From an uncultured Alphaproteobacteria bacterium (lineage in GTDB: Bacteria > Pseudomonadota > Alphaproteobacteria > RF32 > CAG-239), in the NCBI GenBank assembly GCA_944391695.1, contig CALXUO010000011.1, positions 1 through 61,193 on the forward strand: a stretch of 61,193 bases of DNA. Direction: 5' to 3'. Under the pieces are notes generated by a model, which made no database searches, was not told where the DNA came from, and saw only the letters and a list, made by a program, of their open reading frames with translations. A program made the position numbers and the translations under genes. Shown piece by piece: positions 9,084 to 21,724 of the stretch (within the stretch, counting starts at the first letter, position 1; each line of letters starts with the position of its first letter).

Positions 9084-9338
9084 TTATTCGGCAACCACCG
9101 AAACAACCGTTTTATCGCCGGCTTTCTTCGAGAACACAACCTTACCCTCGCTAAGAGCAAACAAGGTATGATCCTTACCCATACCGACATTTGCACCCGG
9201 ATGATATTGAGTGCCGCGTTGGCGCACGATAATATTTCCCGGAATAACGGCCTGACCGCCGGATTTTTTCAAACCCAAACGACGCCCGATGGAGTCGCGT
9301 CCGTTAGATGAGCTACCGCCTGATTTCTTATGAGCCAT
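9084..9338 (-). CDS. rpmA: 50S ribosomal protein L27
   Basis: L27 reaches into the peptidyl transferase centre through its N-terminus. The 84-residue product begins [16 protein letters not shown] and contains [21 protein letters not shown] and [17 protein letters not shown], the family signature. There is no Firmicutes-style cleaved N-terminal extension. It lies 16 bases after rplU. Confidence 0.98.
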   Translation of the reverse strand: MAHKKSGGSSSNGRDSIGRRLGLKKSGGQAVIPGNIIVRQRGTQYHPGANVGMGKDHTLFALSEGKVVFSKKAGDKTVVSVVAE

Positions 9339-9354
9339 TGTTCAAATCTCCTTA

Positions 9355-9657
9355 CTACTTAGCAGCTACATCGGTAATTTTAACCAATGTAACATTCTGT
9401 CTGTGACCGTTTTTACGGCGATAATTTTGTCTTCTTTTCTTTTTGAAAATAATGACTTTGGCATCTTTAGCCTGTTTCAACACGGTTGCTTTAACCGAAG
9501 CGCCTTGAATCAAAGGATTACCGATTTTATCGCCCAAAGCCAAAACTTCGTTAAAGATAACCTCTTTACCTTCTTCTCCGGCAATTTTTTCAATCTTGAT
9601 TACATCACCCGATGTAACGCGATATTGCTTACCGCCGGTTTTAATTACTGCATACAT
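9355..9657 (-). CDS. rplU: 50S ribosomal protein L21
   Basis: L21 binds 23S rRNA early in assembly. The 100-residue protein starts MYAVIKTGGKQYRV and has the C-terminal signature KKRRQNYRRKNGHRQ. It opens the rplU-rpmA-obgE-rsfS group and is served by the promoter at 9700-9727. Confidence 0.98.
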   Translation of the reverse strand: MYAVIKTGGKQYRVTSGDVIKIEKIAGEEGKEVIFNEVLALGDKIGNPLIQGASVKATVLKQAKDAKVIIFKKKRRQNYRRKNGHRQNVTLVKITDVAAK

Positions 9658-9699
9658 GTTCTTTCACCTTTATATTTAAAAACATAAAACGTTGCTTGC

Positions 9700-9727
9700 A
9701 ATATACATAAGTTTTTAGCGCTGTCAA
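9700..9727 (-). promoter_or_regulatory. Promoter of rplU-rpmA-obgE
   Basis: Minus strand TTGACA (9722-9727), 16 bases, TATATT (9700-9705). The octamer GCTTGCAA, here in the opposite orientation to the other ribosomal promoters, overlaps the end of the -10 box (9694-9701). Confidence 0.75.
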
Positions 9728-9736
9728 CAAGAATCT

Positions 9737-10219
9737 CTATCTTTTTGTATTTTTCTTTAGTGTTTCGTGGCTCTTTTTTAATGCTCTGTATAACTCGGGA
9801 CGCATAAACTTACCTTGCCAAATTCCTCTTTTTGCGGCTTGAGCTTCTCTTTCTTCTTTTCTGTACCTATCGCTGTAGGCAACAGCCTGCCCTTGCCTTA
9901 CCATTTCTTGCCCGATATTTATTCCGCTTGCACTAAAGCAGTCCATCAACGACCGCCCGTATCTGTCCTGCCCGAAGCGTTCACATCTGACATTTCCCTC
10001 AACCAGTTTACGCAAATATTCTTTTGCTTCAAATCCGCAACGATATTGCCATCCGCTTCCGTCATAACATTTTTGCAAAAACTCCGGTGCATCGATATCA
10101 AGGATTCGGATTCTCTCACCCTGATATTCCAAACTGTCGCCATCCACCACAACAAATCCGCTGGCAGCTTGGCAAACCGAAGCCCCTAACAATAACGCGG
10201 CAAAAACAAATTTATTCAT
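9737..10219 (-). CDS. Secreted thermonuclease-family (SNase-like) nuclease
   Basis: The 160-residue product has a signal peptide (MNKFVFAALLLGASVCQA) and an SNase fold: VVDGDSLEYQGERIRILDIDAPE supplies the metal-binding Asp and the first catalytic Arg, and ERFGQDRYGRSLMDC holds the second Arg-containing loop. Two internal Cys (KCYDGSGWQYRCG) may form a disulfide. ATG 10219 is chosen because AAGGA lies eight bases upstream and it begins the signal sequence; a longer frame up to 10300 lacks such support. The reaction is likely Ca-dependent phosphodiester hydrolysis outside the cytoplasm. It is divergent from the lipoprotein gene. Confidence 0.88.
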   Translation of the reverse strand: MNKFVFAALLLGASVCQAASGFVVVDGDSLEYQGERIRILDIDAPEFLQKCYDGSGWQYRCGFEAKEYLRKLVEGNVRCERFGQDRYGRSLMDCFSASGINIGQEMVRQGQAVAYSDRYRKEEREAQAAKRGIWQGKFMRPELYRALKKSHETLKKNTKR

Positions 10220-10378
10220 CTTTTTTTTCCTTCTCAGCATTGCAGATGTAGTTTGCCTCCATAATAGCTCAAAGACAAGCCGAAAAACAAAAAAATCCAT
10301 AGAATAACCTTAAAAAAAACTTTGTATTTCAGCGCATCTGTCCTAATATAGGTTATATTTTAGATTGAGGATATCAAA

Positions 10379-11245
10379 ATGTTATATAACAAAATGCGCG
10401 TATTTATGTTGCTTATTGCTGTTTTTGGGCTTTGCGGCTGTGAGTATATCCGCAACGCCACCGGCAAAGATTTTTTCACTTTTAATTGGAAAAGCACCTC
10501 GTACAAGCCCGAACAAACTCAAGAACGCAAAGTTGTTCTGCCCCAACAATCGTCCTCAATTGTAGTTTGCCGTTCGCATCAATGTGCTCCGGCCCAACTT
10601 TCGATGTCGCGCGAATATATTTTCAATTCGCTTATGCAGCTTTTTGATAACAACAATTATCAAAAAGTTTTGACCTGCCAAGCAGATTCACAATCTCACA
10701 CTTGTCTTGAAAATTACATTACTTTACCAATAACCGTTGGCGCCGTCCCCACCAATGCTTACATTGATTATATCAAAATATCCGACGTAATCATAAACGA
10801 GCAAGGCAATGCCCTCAATCTTATACTTAACTACAACATAACCTATGGTGGACAAGTCGCGGAATGCACTCCGTCACAATCAATATTATTTGCCAAAAAG
10901 ATTAACCACGTCATTCTTGAAGATTCTGGTTACAACTGCAAAATGACCGCCATCGGCACAACCAACGTAAAGACCGTATTTGCAATTGATTACATCGACC
11001 TAGATTATGGTTATATTGGCGGAGCATATTCGATTGGTTTTTCTGGCCCGGCCTATGGCGGCGGCAACGGCTACATGCTGCTGCGTTTAAAAAACAACGC
11101 CTACCCGCTTTCTCCGGCTCTGATGGGGCAAGATCAAAGCAAATCCCCCAAATCGGGATCAGCTTCAACAGCTGCCGCTAAAAAACCAACTGTTGAAAAC
11201 ACCGAAGTTGAGATATTCCCGATTTTGCCTAAAAAAGCAAACTAG
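10379..11245 (+). CDS. Predicted lipoprotein, function unknown
   Basis: The 288-residue product has a lipoprotein signal with lipobox LCGC (lipidated Cys21). The mature part has six further cysteines (in VVC, HQC, LTC, HTC, AEC and YNC), suggesting up to three disulfides in the periplasm, and a Gly/Tyr-rich segment (GYIGGAYSIGFSGPAYGGG) near residue 220. The C-terminal 45 residues are Ser/Ala/Lys-rich and probably disordered. I do not recognise the family. ATG 10379 has GAGGA seven bases upstream. A weak promoter (TTGTAT at 10322, TAATAT at 10344) may drive it. Its stop codon interleaves with that of the convergent acidic-protein gene. Confidence 0.8.
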   Translation: MLYNKMRVFMLLIAVFGLCGCEYIRNATGKDFFTFNWKSTSYKPEQTQERKVVLPQQSSSIVVCRSHQCAPAQLSMSREYIFNSLMQLFDNNNYQKVLTCQADSQSHTCLENYITLPITVGAVPTNAYIDYIKISDVIINEQGNALNLILNYNITYGGQVAECTPSQSILFAKKINHVILEDSGYNCKMTAIGTTNVKTVFAIDYIDLDYGYIGGAYSIGFSGPAYGGGNGYMLLRLKNNAYPLSPALMGQDQSKSPKSGSASTAAAKKPTVENTEVEIFPILPKKAN

Positions 11246-12288
11246 ACGCCATAAGAAAAATATTTAACACTTTCATACACGACAATTCTTTCCACTCCTG
11301 AGAACATAAGTGTTCTTTGTCCATAAATAACTCTGCCGTCAAAAGAAGGCAACCGGCCGTTTCTGATTTGATATTCTCTGACATCTTGCAAATTCATAAG
11401 CATTCCGTCAGCAAACTGGACTTGCCACCCATAAGTATCATAGCCAACATTAATATGCAATGTTTTGCATTCCTCATCAGCCTCAAAAGTAGAACTCTCA
11501 AAATTTCTATCTATCTCAAAACACTTGTCCTTCAGTTCGCCGCTATACCACTTCAAAAATCCTATCTTTTTGCTTTCCGCTGACGATTCCTGCTGATTTT
11601 TTTCTTCTTCCAAAACTGCAGTAACAATATCTTTATCTCTGTTTTCTGGCATTACCTCATTATTTTGAGCAAAAAACTCCTGGCGTTCAGCCTCTATATC
11701 TTCATTTTCTGAGTCTTCCTTCTCCAGTGGGGCCATATTGTCTGACACCTCCGGTATATTTGTATTATCGAGCACCTCTTCTTCAAAAAACTGTTCTCTT
11801 TCTTTTTTTATAGCATCATCATCAACAACATCTTCATAGTTTTCTGACACAACATCATTATTATTTTCAGAAACAATATCACTCTCATCACCCATTGCCT
11901 CATCTTCAACATCAGAACTCAATGTCTGCTCAACTGTTTCCGGCATATCCTGCACTTGCTCTTTAATATCCTGATTTTCAAAAATATCAAAATCTTCTTG
12001 AGCAGGTTTATTTTCGGCCGCAACATTTTCTTCATCGCCTATTGCATCAGATATACTGCCATCATCAACATCCTCAGTCTTTTCATTATCATCGACACCG
12101 GCCTCTGTCAAAACATCACCCAAATCAAAATCGGCTTCTTTCAAAATATCGGCATCGGGCAAATCAGTACTTTCAAGCAAAGCATCATTTTCCGCCCCTT
12201 CCTTGTTTGAGCTGTCATCTTTTAGCAATTCATCAAAATTAAAATCGTCTAAATTAATATCATCAACCGAATTTTCTTCATCAACCAT
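11242..12288 (-). CDS. Acidic, mostly disordered protein linked to the two-component genes
   Basis: I do not recognise this 348-residue protein. Residues up to about 240 are very acidic (about a third Asp/Glu), low in predicted structure and contain recurring short motifs: DDFNFDELL and DFDLGDVL near the start, EREQFFEEEVLDN and ERQEFFAQNNEVM later. The last 105 residues look folded (FLKWYSGELKDKCFEID, DTYGWQVQFADGMLMNL, SGVERIVVYESVKYF). There is no signal peptide or membrane segment. The ATG at 12288 has AAAGGA eight bases upstream; an ATG two codons earlier is too close. It follows the histidine kinase gene by 16 bases, so it is probably co-transcribed with the signalling pair. Confidence 0.8.
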   Translation of the reverse strand: MVDEENSVDDINLDDFNFDELLKDDSSNKEGAENDALLESTDLPDADILKEADFDLGDVLTEAGVDDNEKTEDVDDGSISDAIGDEENVAAENKPAQEDFDIFENQDIKEQVQDMPETVEQTLSSDVEDEAMGDESDIVSENNNDVVSENYEDVVDDDAIKKEREQFFEEEVLDNTNIPEVSDNMAPLEKEDSENEDIEAERQEFFAQNNEVMPENRDKDIVTAVLEEEKNQQESSAESKKIGFLKWYSGELKDKCFEIDRNFESSTFEADEECKTLHINVGYDTYGWQVQFADGMLMNLQDVREYQIRNGRLPSFDGRVIYGQRTLMFSGVERIVVYESVKYFSYGV

Positions 12289-12304
12289 AGCCATTTTCCT
12301 TTAA

Positions 12305-13666
12305 TTAAAGCGGCAGTTCAATAACGACTCTCAAACCGCCGAGCGGCCCGCCGTCCAAAAAGATTTTACCTCCGTGCGCCGTAATAATATCCTTGGTGAT
12401 TGCCAGCCCCAGACCTATTCCACCGGTTTCTTTATTGCGCGAATTTTCCAACCGATAAAAGGCCTTAAAAACATCTTCTCTTTTATCTTTTGGTATTCCC
12501 GGCCCATTATCATCAATCACAATTTTAATTCTTTTATTATCACCCTCCAACCTCACCTCAATTTTTTTGCCATATCTGCAGGCATTACCCACAATATTGG
12601 TAACGGCGCGCCGCAAAGCTTGTTCTTTTGCAACAATTTCCAAATCTTTTTGCTTGGCCAAAAACTTTATTTTTGCTTTCTGCCAGGCAAAACGTTTAAC
12701 AACATCTTTCACTAGCTTATAAACATTAAGCTTAACAGGAGCTTCGTCGCCTTCGCCTCTGACAAACGACAAATAACCGTTAAGCATTTTTTCCATTTCA
12801 TCAATATCGGCCAAAAAATCCTTTTGATCTTGGGAGTTTTCGGTCATTGCCAACATCAATTTCATTCTGGTCAACGGCGTGCGCAAATCATGAGAAATAC
12901 CAGCCAACATTTGTGTTCTTTCCATAATTTGTTTTAAGATTCGCTCTTTCATTTTAATAAATGCAAATCCGGCTTTTCTAACCTCCGACGAGCCATAAGG
13001 CTTAAATCCGTCATCATCAATTCCTTTACCAAAATTTTCTGCCGTCTGAGCCAAATCAGCAATAGCTCTGACCTGAATTCGCAAAAACAAAACCGAGACC
13101 AAAAACAACAAAATCGATGTTGCCACCATCCAAACCACAAACATAAAAATTGATGAAGAAAATATTTTCTTTTTGGAGCAAACAAATTGATAAACATAAT
13201 TATCTTTTTCCACAAAAATAATCAAATCACTATTATTATCTTTATCATTATCTAGCAAAATACTCCATTCATCTTTGCCAAACACCGTTTCCAAAGCCTC
13301 TTTCAAATAGGCCACGACAATCGGATTAGCCTTAAATTTTCTTTTTATTTTATCTCCTTGTTTTGCATCATAAACCTTAAAATCGATTTGAAACCCCTGT
13401 CTCGCTAAATTTTGCAAATCCTCAAGCGGCATACCGTCTTCTTTCAATCTTATGATAACAGCGATATCATCCACCAGATTCTCCGACAATCTACGCCCCA
13501 TCCGGCTCCAACTACCGTCAAAGAACACCACCACCGACACAACCTGCACCACAATCAACGGCACAAAAATAAGCATCATTGTTCTAAAAAACAATGTTCT
13601 TGGCAGCAACTTATGTCGCCAAAACCTCAATTTATTTTCCAATTTCTGGGGCAACCTTATATGCAA
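12305..13666 (-). CDS. EnvZ-type sensor histidine kinase
   Basis: The 453-residue inner-membrane kinase has two membrane segments (about 27-48 and 171-196) enclosing a periplasmic sensor domain of about 120 residues, then a HAMP segment, the HisKA box LAGISHDLRTPLTRMK with phosphorylated His259, and a C-terminal ATPase domain with N box NIVGNACRYG, G1 DDNGPGIP and G2 GGIGLGLAI. The HDLRTPLTR sequence is typical of the EnvZ/OmpB class. It follows its response regulator by 14 bases. What it senses is not apparent. Confidence 0.93.
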   Translation of the reverse strand: MHIRLPQKLENKLRFWRHKLLPRTLFFRTMMLIFVPLIVVQVVSVVVFFDGSWSRMGRRLSENLVDDIAVIIRLKEDGMPLEDLQNLARQGFQIDFKVYDAKQGDKIKRKFKANPIVVAYLKEALETVFGKDEWSILLDNDKDNNSDLIIFVEKDNYVYQFVCSKKKIFSSSIFMFVVWMVATSILLFLVSVLFLRIQVRAIADLAQTAENFGKGIDDDGFKPYGSSEVRKAGFAFIKMKERILKQIMERTQMLAGISHDLRTPLTRMKLMLAMTENSQDQKDFLADIDEMEKMLNGYLSFVRGEGDEAPVKLNVYKLVKDVVKRFAWQKAKIKFLAKQKDLEIVAKEQALRRAVTNIVGNACRYGKKIEVRLEGDNKRIKIVIDDNGPGIPKDKREDVFKAFYRLENSRNKETGGIGLGLAITKDIITAHGGKIFLDGGPLGGLRVVIELPL

Positions 13667-13680
13667 CAGTCATCTCCCTT

Positions 13681-14376
13681 TTAATCCGGCAGCAACATAT
13701 ATCCCTTCCCGCGCAGGGTCTGCAAATAGCGCGGATTTTTAGAATCTCTTTCAATTTTTTTGCGCAAGCGTGTAATCTGAACATCAATCGACCTTGGCGA
13801 CTGTCCCGCGCCCAATATTTCAGAGAGTTTTTCTCTCGAAAACACCTGCCCGCTTTTAGCACCCAACACGCAAAGCAAACTTTGTTCCACCGGAGTTATA
13901 TGCAACACCTCTCCTTTTTTTGACACCAATTCTTTGGTCTGCATATTAAACTCATATTGTCCCAAATCCAAACAAGCGTTATCTTTTTTTTCCTCCGGAG
14001 CTCGTTTTAGTATACTTGCTATTCTAAGCAGCAGCTCTTTAGGCTCAAACGGTTTGGCCACATAATCATCAGCACCAGTTTCCAACCCAACAATTCTATC
14101 TTCCACATTTCCCATAGCCGTCAACATAACTACCGGCACGGCATTTTCCTGCCGCAACTTGTGCAAAAATTCCAAGCCGTTTTCTTTAGGCATCATAATA
14201 TCAACAATCAGCAAATTAAATTTATATTGCTTCATCATAAAGCGAGCTTCTTCGGCATCTTTAGCAGTTGATACCAAAAACGAATTTTCGCGCAAAAACC
14301 TCTGCAAGAGATTGCGCAACCTCGTATCATCGTCAACCACCAGAATATGTTTTAATTCCTGTTCTGTTACCGCCAT
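13681..14376 (-). CDS. OmpR/PhoB-type response regulator
   Basis: The 231-residue protein has a receiver domain with acidic pocket VVDDD, phospho-acceptor Asp59 in LLIVDIMMPKENG, the conserved Thr in LTAMG and Lys in AKPFEPKELLLRI, and a winged-helix DNA-binding domain (SRSIDVQITRLRKKIERD, TLRGKGYMLLPD near the end). It pairs with the kinase gene 14 bases downstream. It lies 14 bases after pgsA, so the pair is read as part of the uvrC-pgsA unit. Confidence 0.95.
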   Translation of the reverse strand: MAVTEQELKHILVVDDDTRLRNLLQRFLRENSFLVSTAKDAEEARFMMKQYKFNLLIVDIMMPKENGLEFLHKLRQENAVPVVMLTAMGNVEDRIVGLETGADDYVAKPFEPKELLLRIASILKRAPEEKKDNACLDLGQYEFNMQTKELVSKKGEVLHITPVEQSLLCVLGAKSGQVFSREKLSEILGAGQSPRSIDVQITRLRKKIERDSKNPRYLQTLRGKGYMLLPD

Positions 14377-14390
14377 CTAAGAAATCGCCT

Positions 14391-15056
14391 CTAAGCTTTT
14401 TTTCCACTTTTTTTAGCTTTAGTCTTTTTAGTTTTTTGTTTCTTGATAACTTTATTTTTTAATTTGCTCAAATTAATCTTAGGCAGTTCCGGAACCTTGG
14501 CACATTTTTCGATCTCGGAAACATAGTCCAAACTTTTCTGAAAATATTGATATCCGGTAATAAAAGTAAGCACTCCGGCAATCCACAGCAAAATCTCGCC
14601 AATACCGCCCCAATACCAAACACCTTTCAACAACATCATCGACAAAGCCGTCATCTGAAATCCGGTTTTCCATTTAGCCAAGCGTGTAACCGGCAATCCG
14701 GCGTTAACCTCGCGCAAAAACTCTCTCAATCCCGAGACCAAAATTTCGCGGCACAAAATAACGATTACCGGAATAAAACTTATTTTATATTCCATCATCC
14801 CCGGTTTTGCCAACAACACCACCAAAGCCGAAGTAACCAACAGTTTATCGGCAATCGGGTCAAGCAAGCGTCCCAAAGCCGATGTTTCGCCTCTGGCTCT
14901 GGCCAAATAGCCATCAAAATAATCGGTAATTGAAGCAATGATAAACAACACAGCGGCAATGATAGCCCACCACATCGAAGTTATATAAACCGACAAAAAG
15001 ATTGCCGGAATTACCACAATCCTAGAGATTGTAAGCAAATTAGGAAGATTATACAT
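14391..15056 (-). CDS. pgsA: CDP-diacylglycerol-glycerol-3-phosphate 3-phosphatidyltransferase
   Basis: PgsA makes phosphatidylglycerol phosphate, the committed step to phosphatidylglycerol and cardiolipin. The CDP-alcohol phosphotransferase signature is present as DYFDGYLARARGETSALG followed by RLLDPIADK, with several membrane segments. ATG 15056 (MYNLPNLLTISRI) has AGGA eight bases upstream and matches the family start; the longer frame from 15074 does not. The last 25 residues form an unusually Lys-rich tail (KKQKTKKTKAKKSGKKA). It follows uvrC, a neighbour pair found in many proteobacteria. Confidence 0.95.
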   Translation of the reverse strand: MYNLPNLLTISRIVVIPAIFLSVYITSMWWAIIAAVLFIIASITDYFDGYLARARGETSALGRLLDPIADKLLVTSALVVLLAKPGMMEYKISFIPVIVILCREILVSGLREFLREVNAGLPVTRLAKWKTGFQMTALSMMLLKGVWYWGGIGEILLWIAGVLTFITGYQYFQKSLDYVSEIEKCAKVPELPKINLSKLKNKVIKKQKTKKTKAKKSGKKA

Positions 15057-15109
15057 CTCACTTGTCCTCATCAAAAAAATTAACTTTTCCTCATACTAGG
15101 ACATTATTT

Positions 15110-16915
15110 TCAATTATGGAAGTAGTTATAAATCTTTTCCGCTATTTTTTTACTTATTCCCTCAACCTTTTGCAAATCTGCCAAAGTTGCCTCTTTTACA
15201 TCTTGTGCCGAGCCAAAATATTTCAGCAAATCGGCTTTGCGCTTAGCCCCAATTCCTTCCACCTCATCCAGCATTGACTTATACATAGACTTTGCTCTTT
15301 TTTTGCGGTGTGTACCAATGGCAAAGCGGTGTGCCTCATCACGCAAATTTTGCAAATAAAAAGCCAACGGCGAGCGATATTCAAGCTCAAAACTTGCTTT
15401 ATCTTTCATATGATAAAACTCTTTTCCGGCGTTTCTCTCCGGCCCCTTGGATATGGCAATAATTTCAATTCCTTGCAGATCATATCCCTCCAACGCCTCA
15501 TAAACTGCGTTTAATTGCCCTCGTCCGCCGTCAAGCAAAATAACATCAGGTTTATTTTCTTTGGTCATTTTATCAAACCTGCGTTTTAACACTTCACGCA
15601 TCATGGCAAAATCATCATGGGTGTTGTCGGTATATTTGATATTAAAGGTGCGATAATTTTTCTTATCAAAACCATCGGGCGTTGCCACAATCATTGCCCC
15701 GATGGCATAACTTCCCTGGTTATGTGAGTTATCATACACTTCAATTCGTTTAGGGATATCAGGCAAACCAAACTTCTCACAAAACGCCGTCAAATTGTTT
15801 TTAACCGACGCCTCCATAGCCACCTTGCGCCTTATGGCATCAATGGCGTTTTGGCAGGCAAACTGCAATAGCTTAAGCTTGTTGCCGCCTTTTGGCAAAG
15901 TTATTTTGACCTGCAACGCTTCCTGCCAAAATTCTTTATTTTCAATTTCCTCACCCACGATTATTTCTTTTGCCGGCACATGATTGGCATAAAACTCGCT
16001 CAAAAAAGCTTCCAACACATCTTTTTTCTCGGCCTCTTCGGTCTGTGTCGGAAAATACACCGCATTGCCGCAGTTTTGTCCTGCCCTGATAAAAAATATC
16101 TCCACCGCAAACAGATTGCTTTCTTTGGCCACCGCCACAATATCGACAGATTTCAAACCTGAATATTCAACATTTTGCCTTGCCTGTACCATACTCAGCG
16201 CTCTTATGCGGTCTCGCAAAACCAAAGCCGTTTCATAATTTTGAGCCTTGCTTGCTTTTTCCATTTGCTCCGACAGTTCTTTTTGAATTTCAATGTTTTT
16301 CCCTTCCAAAAAAGCAATGGCTTTTTTCACCAAATCTCCATAATCATCAACGCTGATTTTGCCCACACAAGGCGCCGAGCAACGCTTAATTTGATACATC
16401 AAACAAGGCCGCCTACGATTTTTAAACACATTATCTCGACATGAGCGCAGCAAAAACACCTTTTGCAACACATCCAACGCCTCATTCACCGCTCCCACAC
16501 TGGCAAACGGCCCAAAATATTTGTTTTTGTCTTTGCGCACTCCGCGATATTTGGAAAGCTTGGGAAATTCTGCCTCGACATCAATCATCAGATAGGGAAA
16601 CGTTTTGTCGTCTTTAAGCAAAATATTATAGCGCGGCGAGTATTTTTTTATCAGCTCGTTTTCCACCAACAATGCCCGCGCTTCCGTATCCACCACAATA
16701 AATTCCATATGGTCTATTTGCGCCACCATTTGTTGTAATCTGTTCGGCAATTTATTAAGATGCGAATACGCGACAATTCTTTTTTTGATATTTTTGGCTT
16801 TGCCGACATAAAGCACCACCCCTTTATCGTCAATCATCCGATAGACGCCGGGTTTTTCCGGTGCTATTTTGATATGTGCTTTTAAGTTTTCCAGTCCTTT
16901 TTTGATATCCAACAT
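15110..16915 (-). CDS. uvrC: Excinuclease ABC subunit C
   Basis: UvrC makes both incisions in nucleotide excision repair. The 601-residue protein has an N-terminal GIY-YIG domain (KPGVYRMIDDKGVVLYVGK), a UVR motif in the middle (EKASKAQNYETALVLRDRI), the C-terminal RNase H-like nuclease domain (VYDNSHNQGSYAIGAM, DVILLDGGRGQLNAV) and terminal helix-hairpin-helix motifs (EVEGIGAKRKADLLKYFG). It is the first gene of the uvrC-pgsA-regulator-kinase run. Confidence 0.98.
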   Translation of the reverse strand: MLDIKKGLENLKAHIKIAPEKPGVYRMIDDKGVVLYVGKAKNIKKRIVAYSHLNKLPNRLQQMVAQIDHMEFIVVDTEARALLVENELIKKYSPRYNILLKDDKTFPYLMIDVEAEFPKLSKYRGVRKDKNKYFGPFASVGAVNEALDVLQKVFLLRSCRDNVFKNRRRPCLMYQIKRCSAPCVGKISVDDYGDLVKKAIAFLEGKNIEIQKELSEQMEKASKAQNYETALVLRDRIRALSMVQARQNVEYSGLKSVDIVAVAKESNLFAVEIFFIRAGQNCGNAVYFPTQTEEAEKKDVLEAFLSEFYANHVPAKEIIVGEEIENKEFWQEALQVKITLPKGGNKLKLLQFACQNAIDAIRRKVAMEASVKNNLTAFCEKFGLPDIPKRIEVYDNSHNQGSYAIGAMIVATPDGFDKKNYRTFNIKYTDNTHDDFAMMREVLKRRFDKMTKENKPDVILLDGGRGQLNAVYEALEGYDLQGIEIIAISKGPERNAGKEFYHMKDKASFELEYRSPLAFYLQNLRDEAHRFAIGTHRKKRAKSMYKSMLDEVEGIGAKRKADLLKYFGSAQDVKEATLADLQKVEGISKKIAEKIYNYFHN

Positions 16916-16983
16916 TTTTTGCTTTTTCCTTCAAGCCAAAATTATTAAGCATTTTTATTTTTTTTGCAAGGTTATCTGTTTTT

Positions 16984-17025
16984 AAAAAACCAAAAGCGTT
17001 GATAGTTCAAATATCAACGCTTTTT
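16984..17025 (-). terminator. Terminator after the small membrane protein gene
   Basis: A 13-base perfect stem pairs 16992-17004 with 17012-17024 (AAAGCGTTGATA type); on the minus strand it is followed by GGTTTTTT. It separates the gene at 17029-17406 from uvrC. Confidence 0.9.
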
Positions 17026-17028
17026 CGG

Positions 17029-17406
17029 TTACTTTTTTTCTCTCTCGACAATTGCCTTATACATTTCGGCAATTTTTTCATCTTCTTTGTCGGCATTATT
17101 GGCAAAATCCTCTGCTTTTTTGCTAAATTCCTGCAAAATATCCTCAGGATTTTTAAATTCCCTAAAGAAAAACATGTCATGAATATCATCCATCAACGCT
17201 TCTTTACAGGCTTTTTCATGTTGCAGCTCTTCAATTACTTTCAATTGTTCAATCAGCCGCATCAGACAGCTTACATTCCGTTCCAGCAAATCCGACTGCT
17301 CACATTTGCATCGACCTTTTTTTTCCGAAGTTTTGCAAATCATAAAAATTGCCCATGCCACAACCAAAGACAAACATACAAATAATACAATAAAAGATGC
17401 TACCAT
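17029..17406 (-). CDS. Small single-pass membrane protein, unknown
   Basis: The 125-residue product has one N-terminal membrane segment (ASFIVLFVCLSLVVAWAIFM) followed by a charged, probably coiled-coil cytoplasmic part (LLERNVSCLMRLIEQLKVIE, ILQEFSKKAEDFANNADK). A CKC motif and other Cys follow the membrane segment. I do not recognise the family. It is a single gene bounded by terminators on both sides (after rpoC at 17490 and its own at 16984). No clear promoter was identified in the 80 bases upstream. Confidence 0.65.
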   Translation of the reverse strand: MVASFIVLFVCLSLVVAWAIFMICKTSEKKGRCKCEQSDLLERNVSCLMRLIEQLKVIEELQHEKACKEALMDDIHDMFFFREFKNPEDILQEFSKKAEDFANNADKEDEKIAEMYKAIVEREKK

Positions 17407-17487
17407 AATAAAATAATATTTAAATTAAACATAAATTCATAATTACAAAACTGCTTTCTTCTATAACCTTTTTTTATACAAAAATCA

Positions 17488-17525
17488 CCAAAAAAGCTCT
17501 CACCTCACGGCAAGAGCTTTTTTTG
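17488..17525 (-). terminator. Terminator of rpoBC
   Basis: AAAAGCTCT (about 17492-17500) and AGAGCTTTT pair around a roughly ten-base loop; the minus strand continues with seven T residues. It lies 18 bases after the rpoC stop. Confidence 0.88.
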
Positions 17526-17542
17526 CTTAATTATTTCAAACC

Positions 17543-21709
<4,167 letters not shown>

Positions 21710-21724
21710 CTAACTCCTTCTTAA

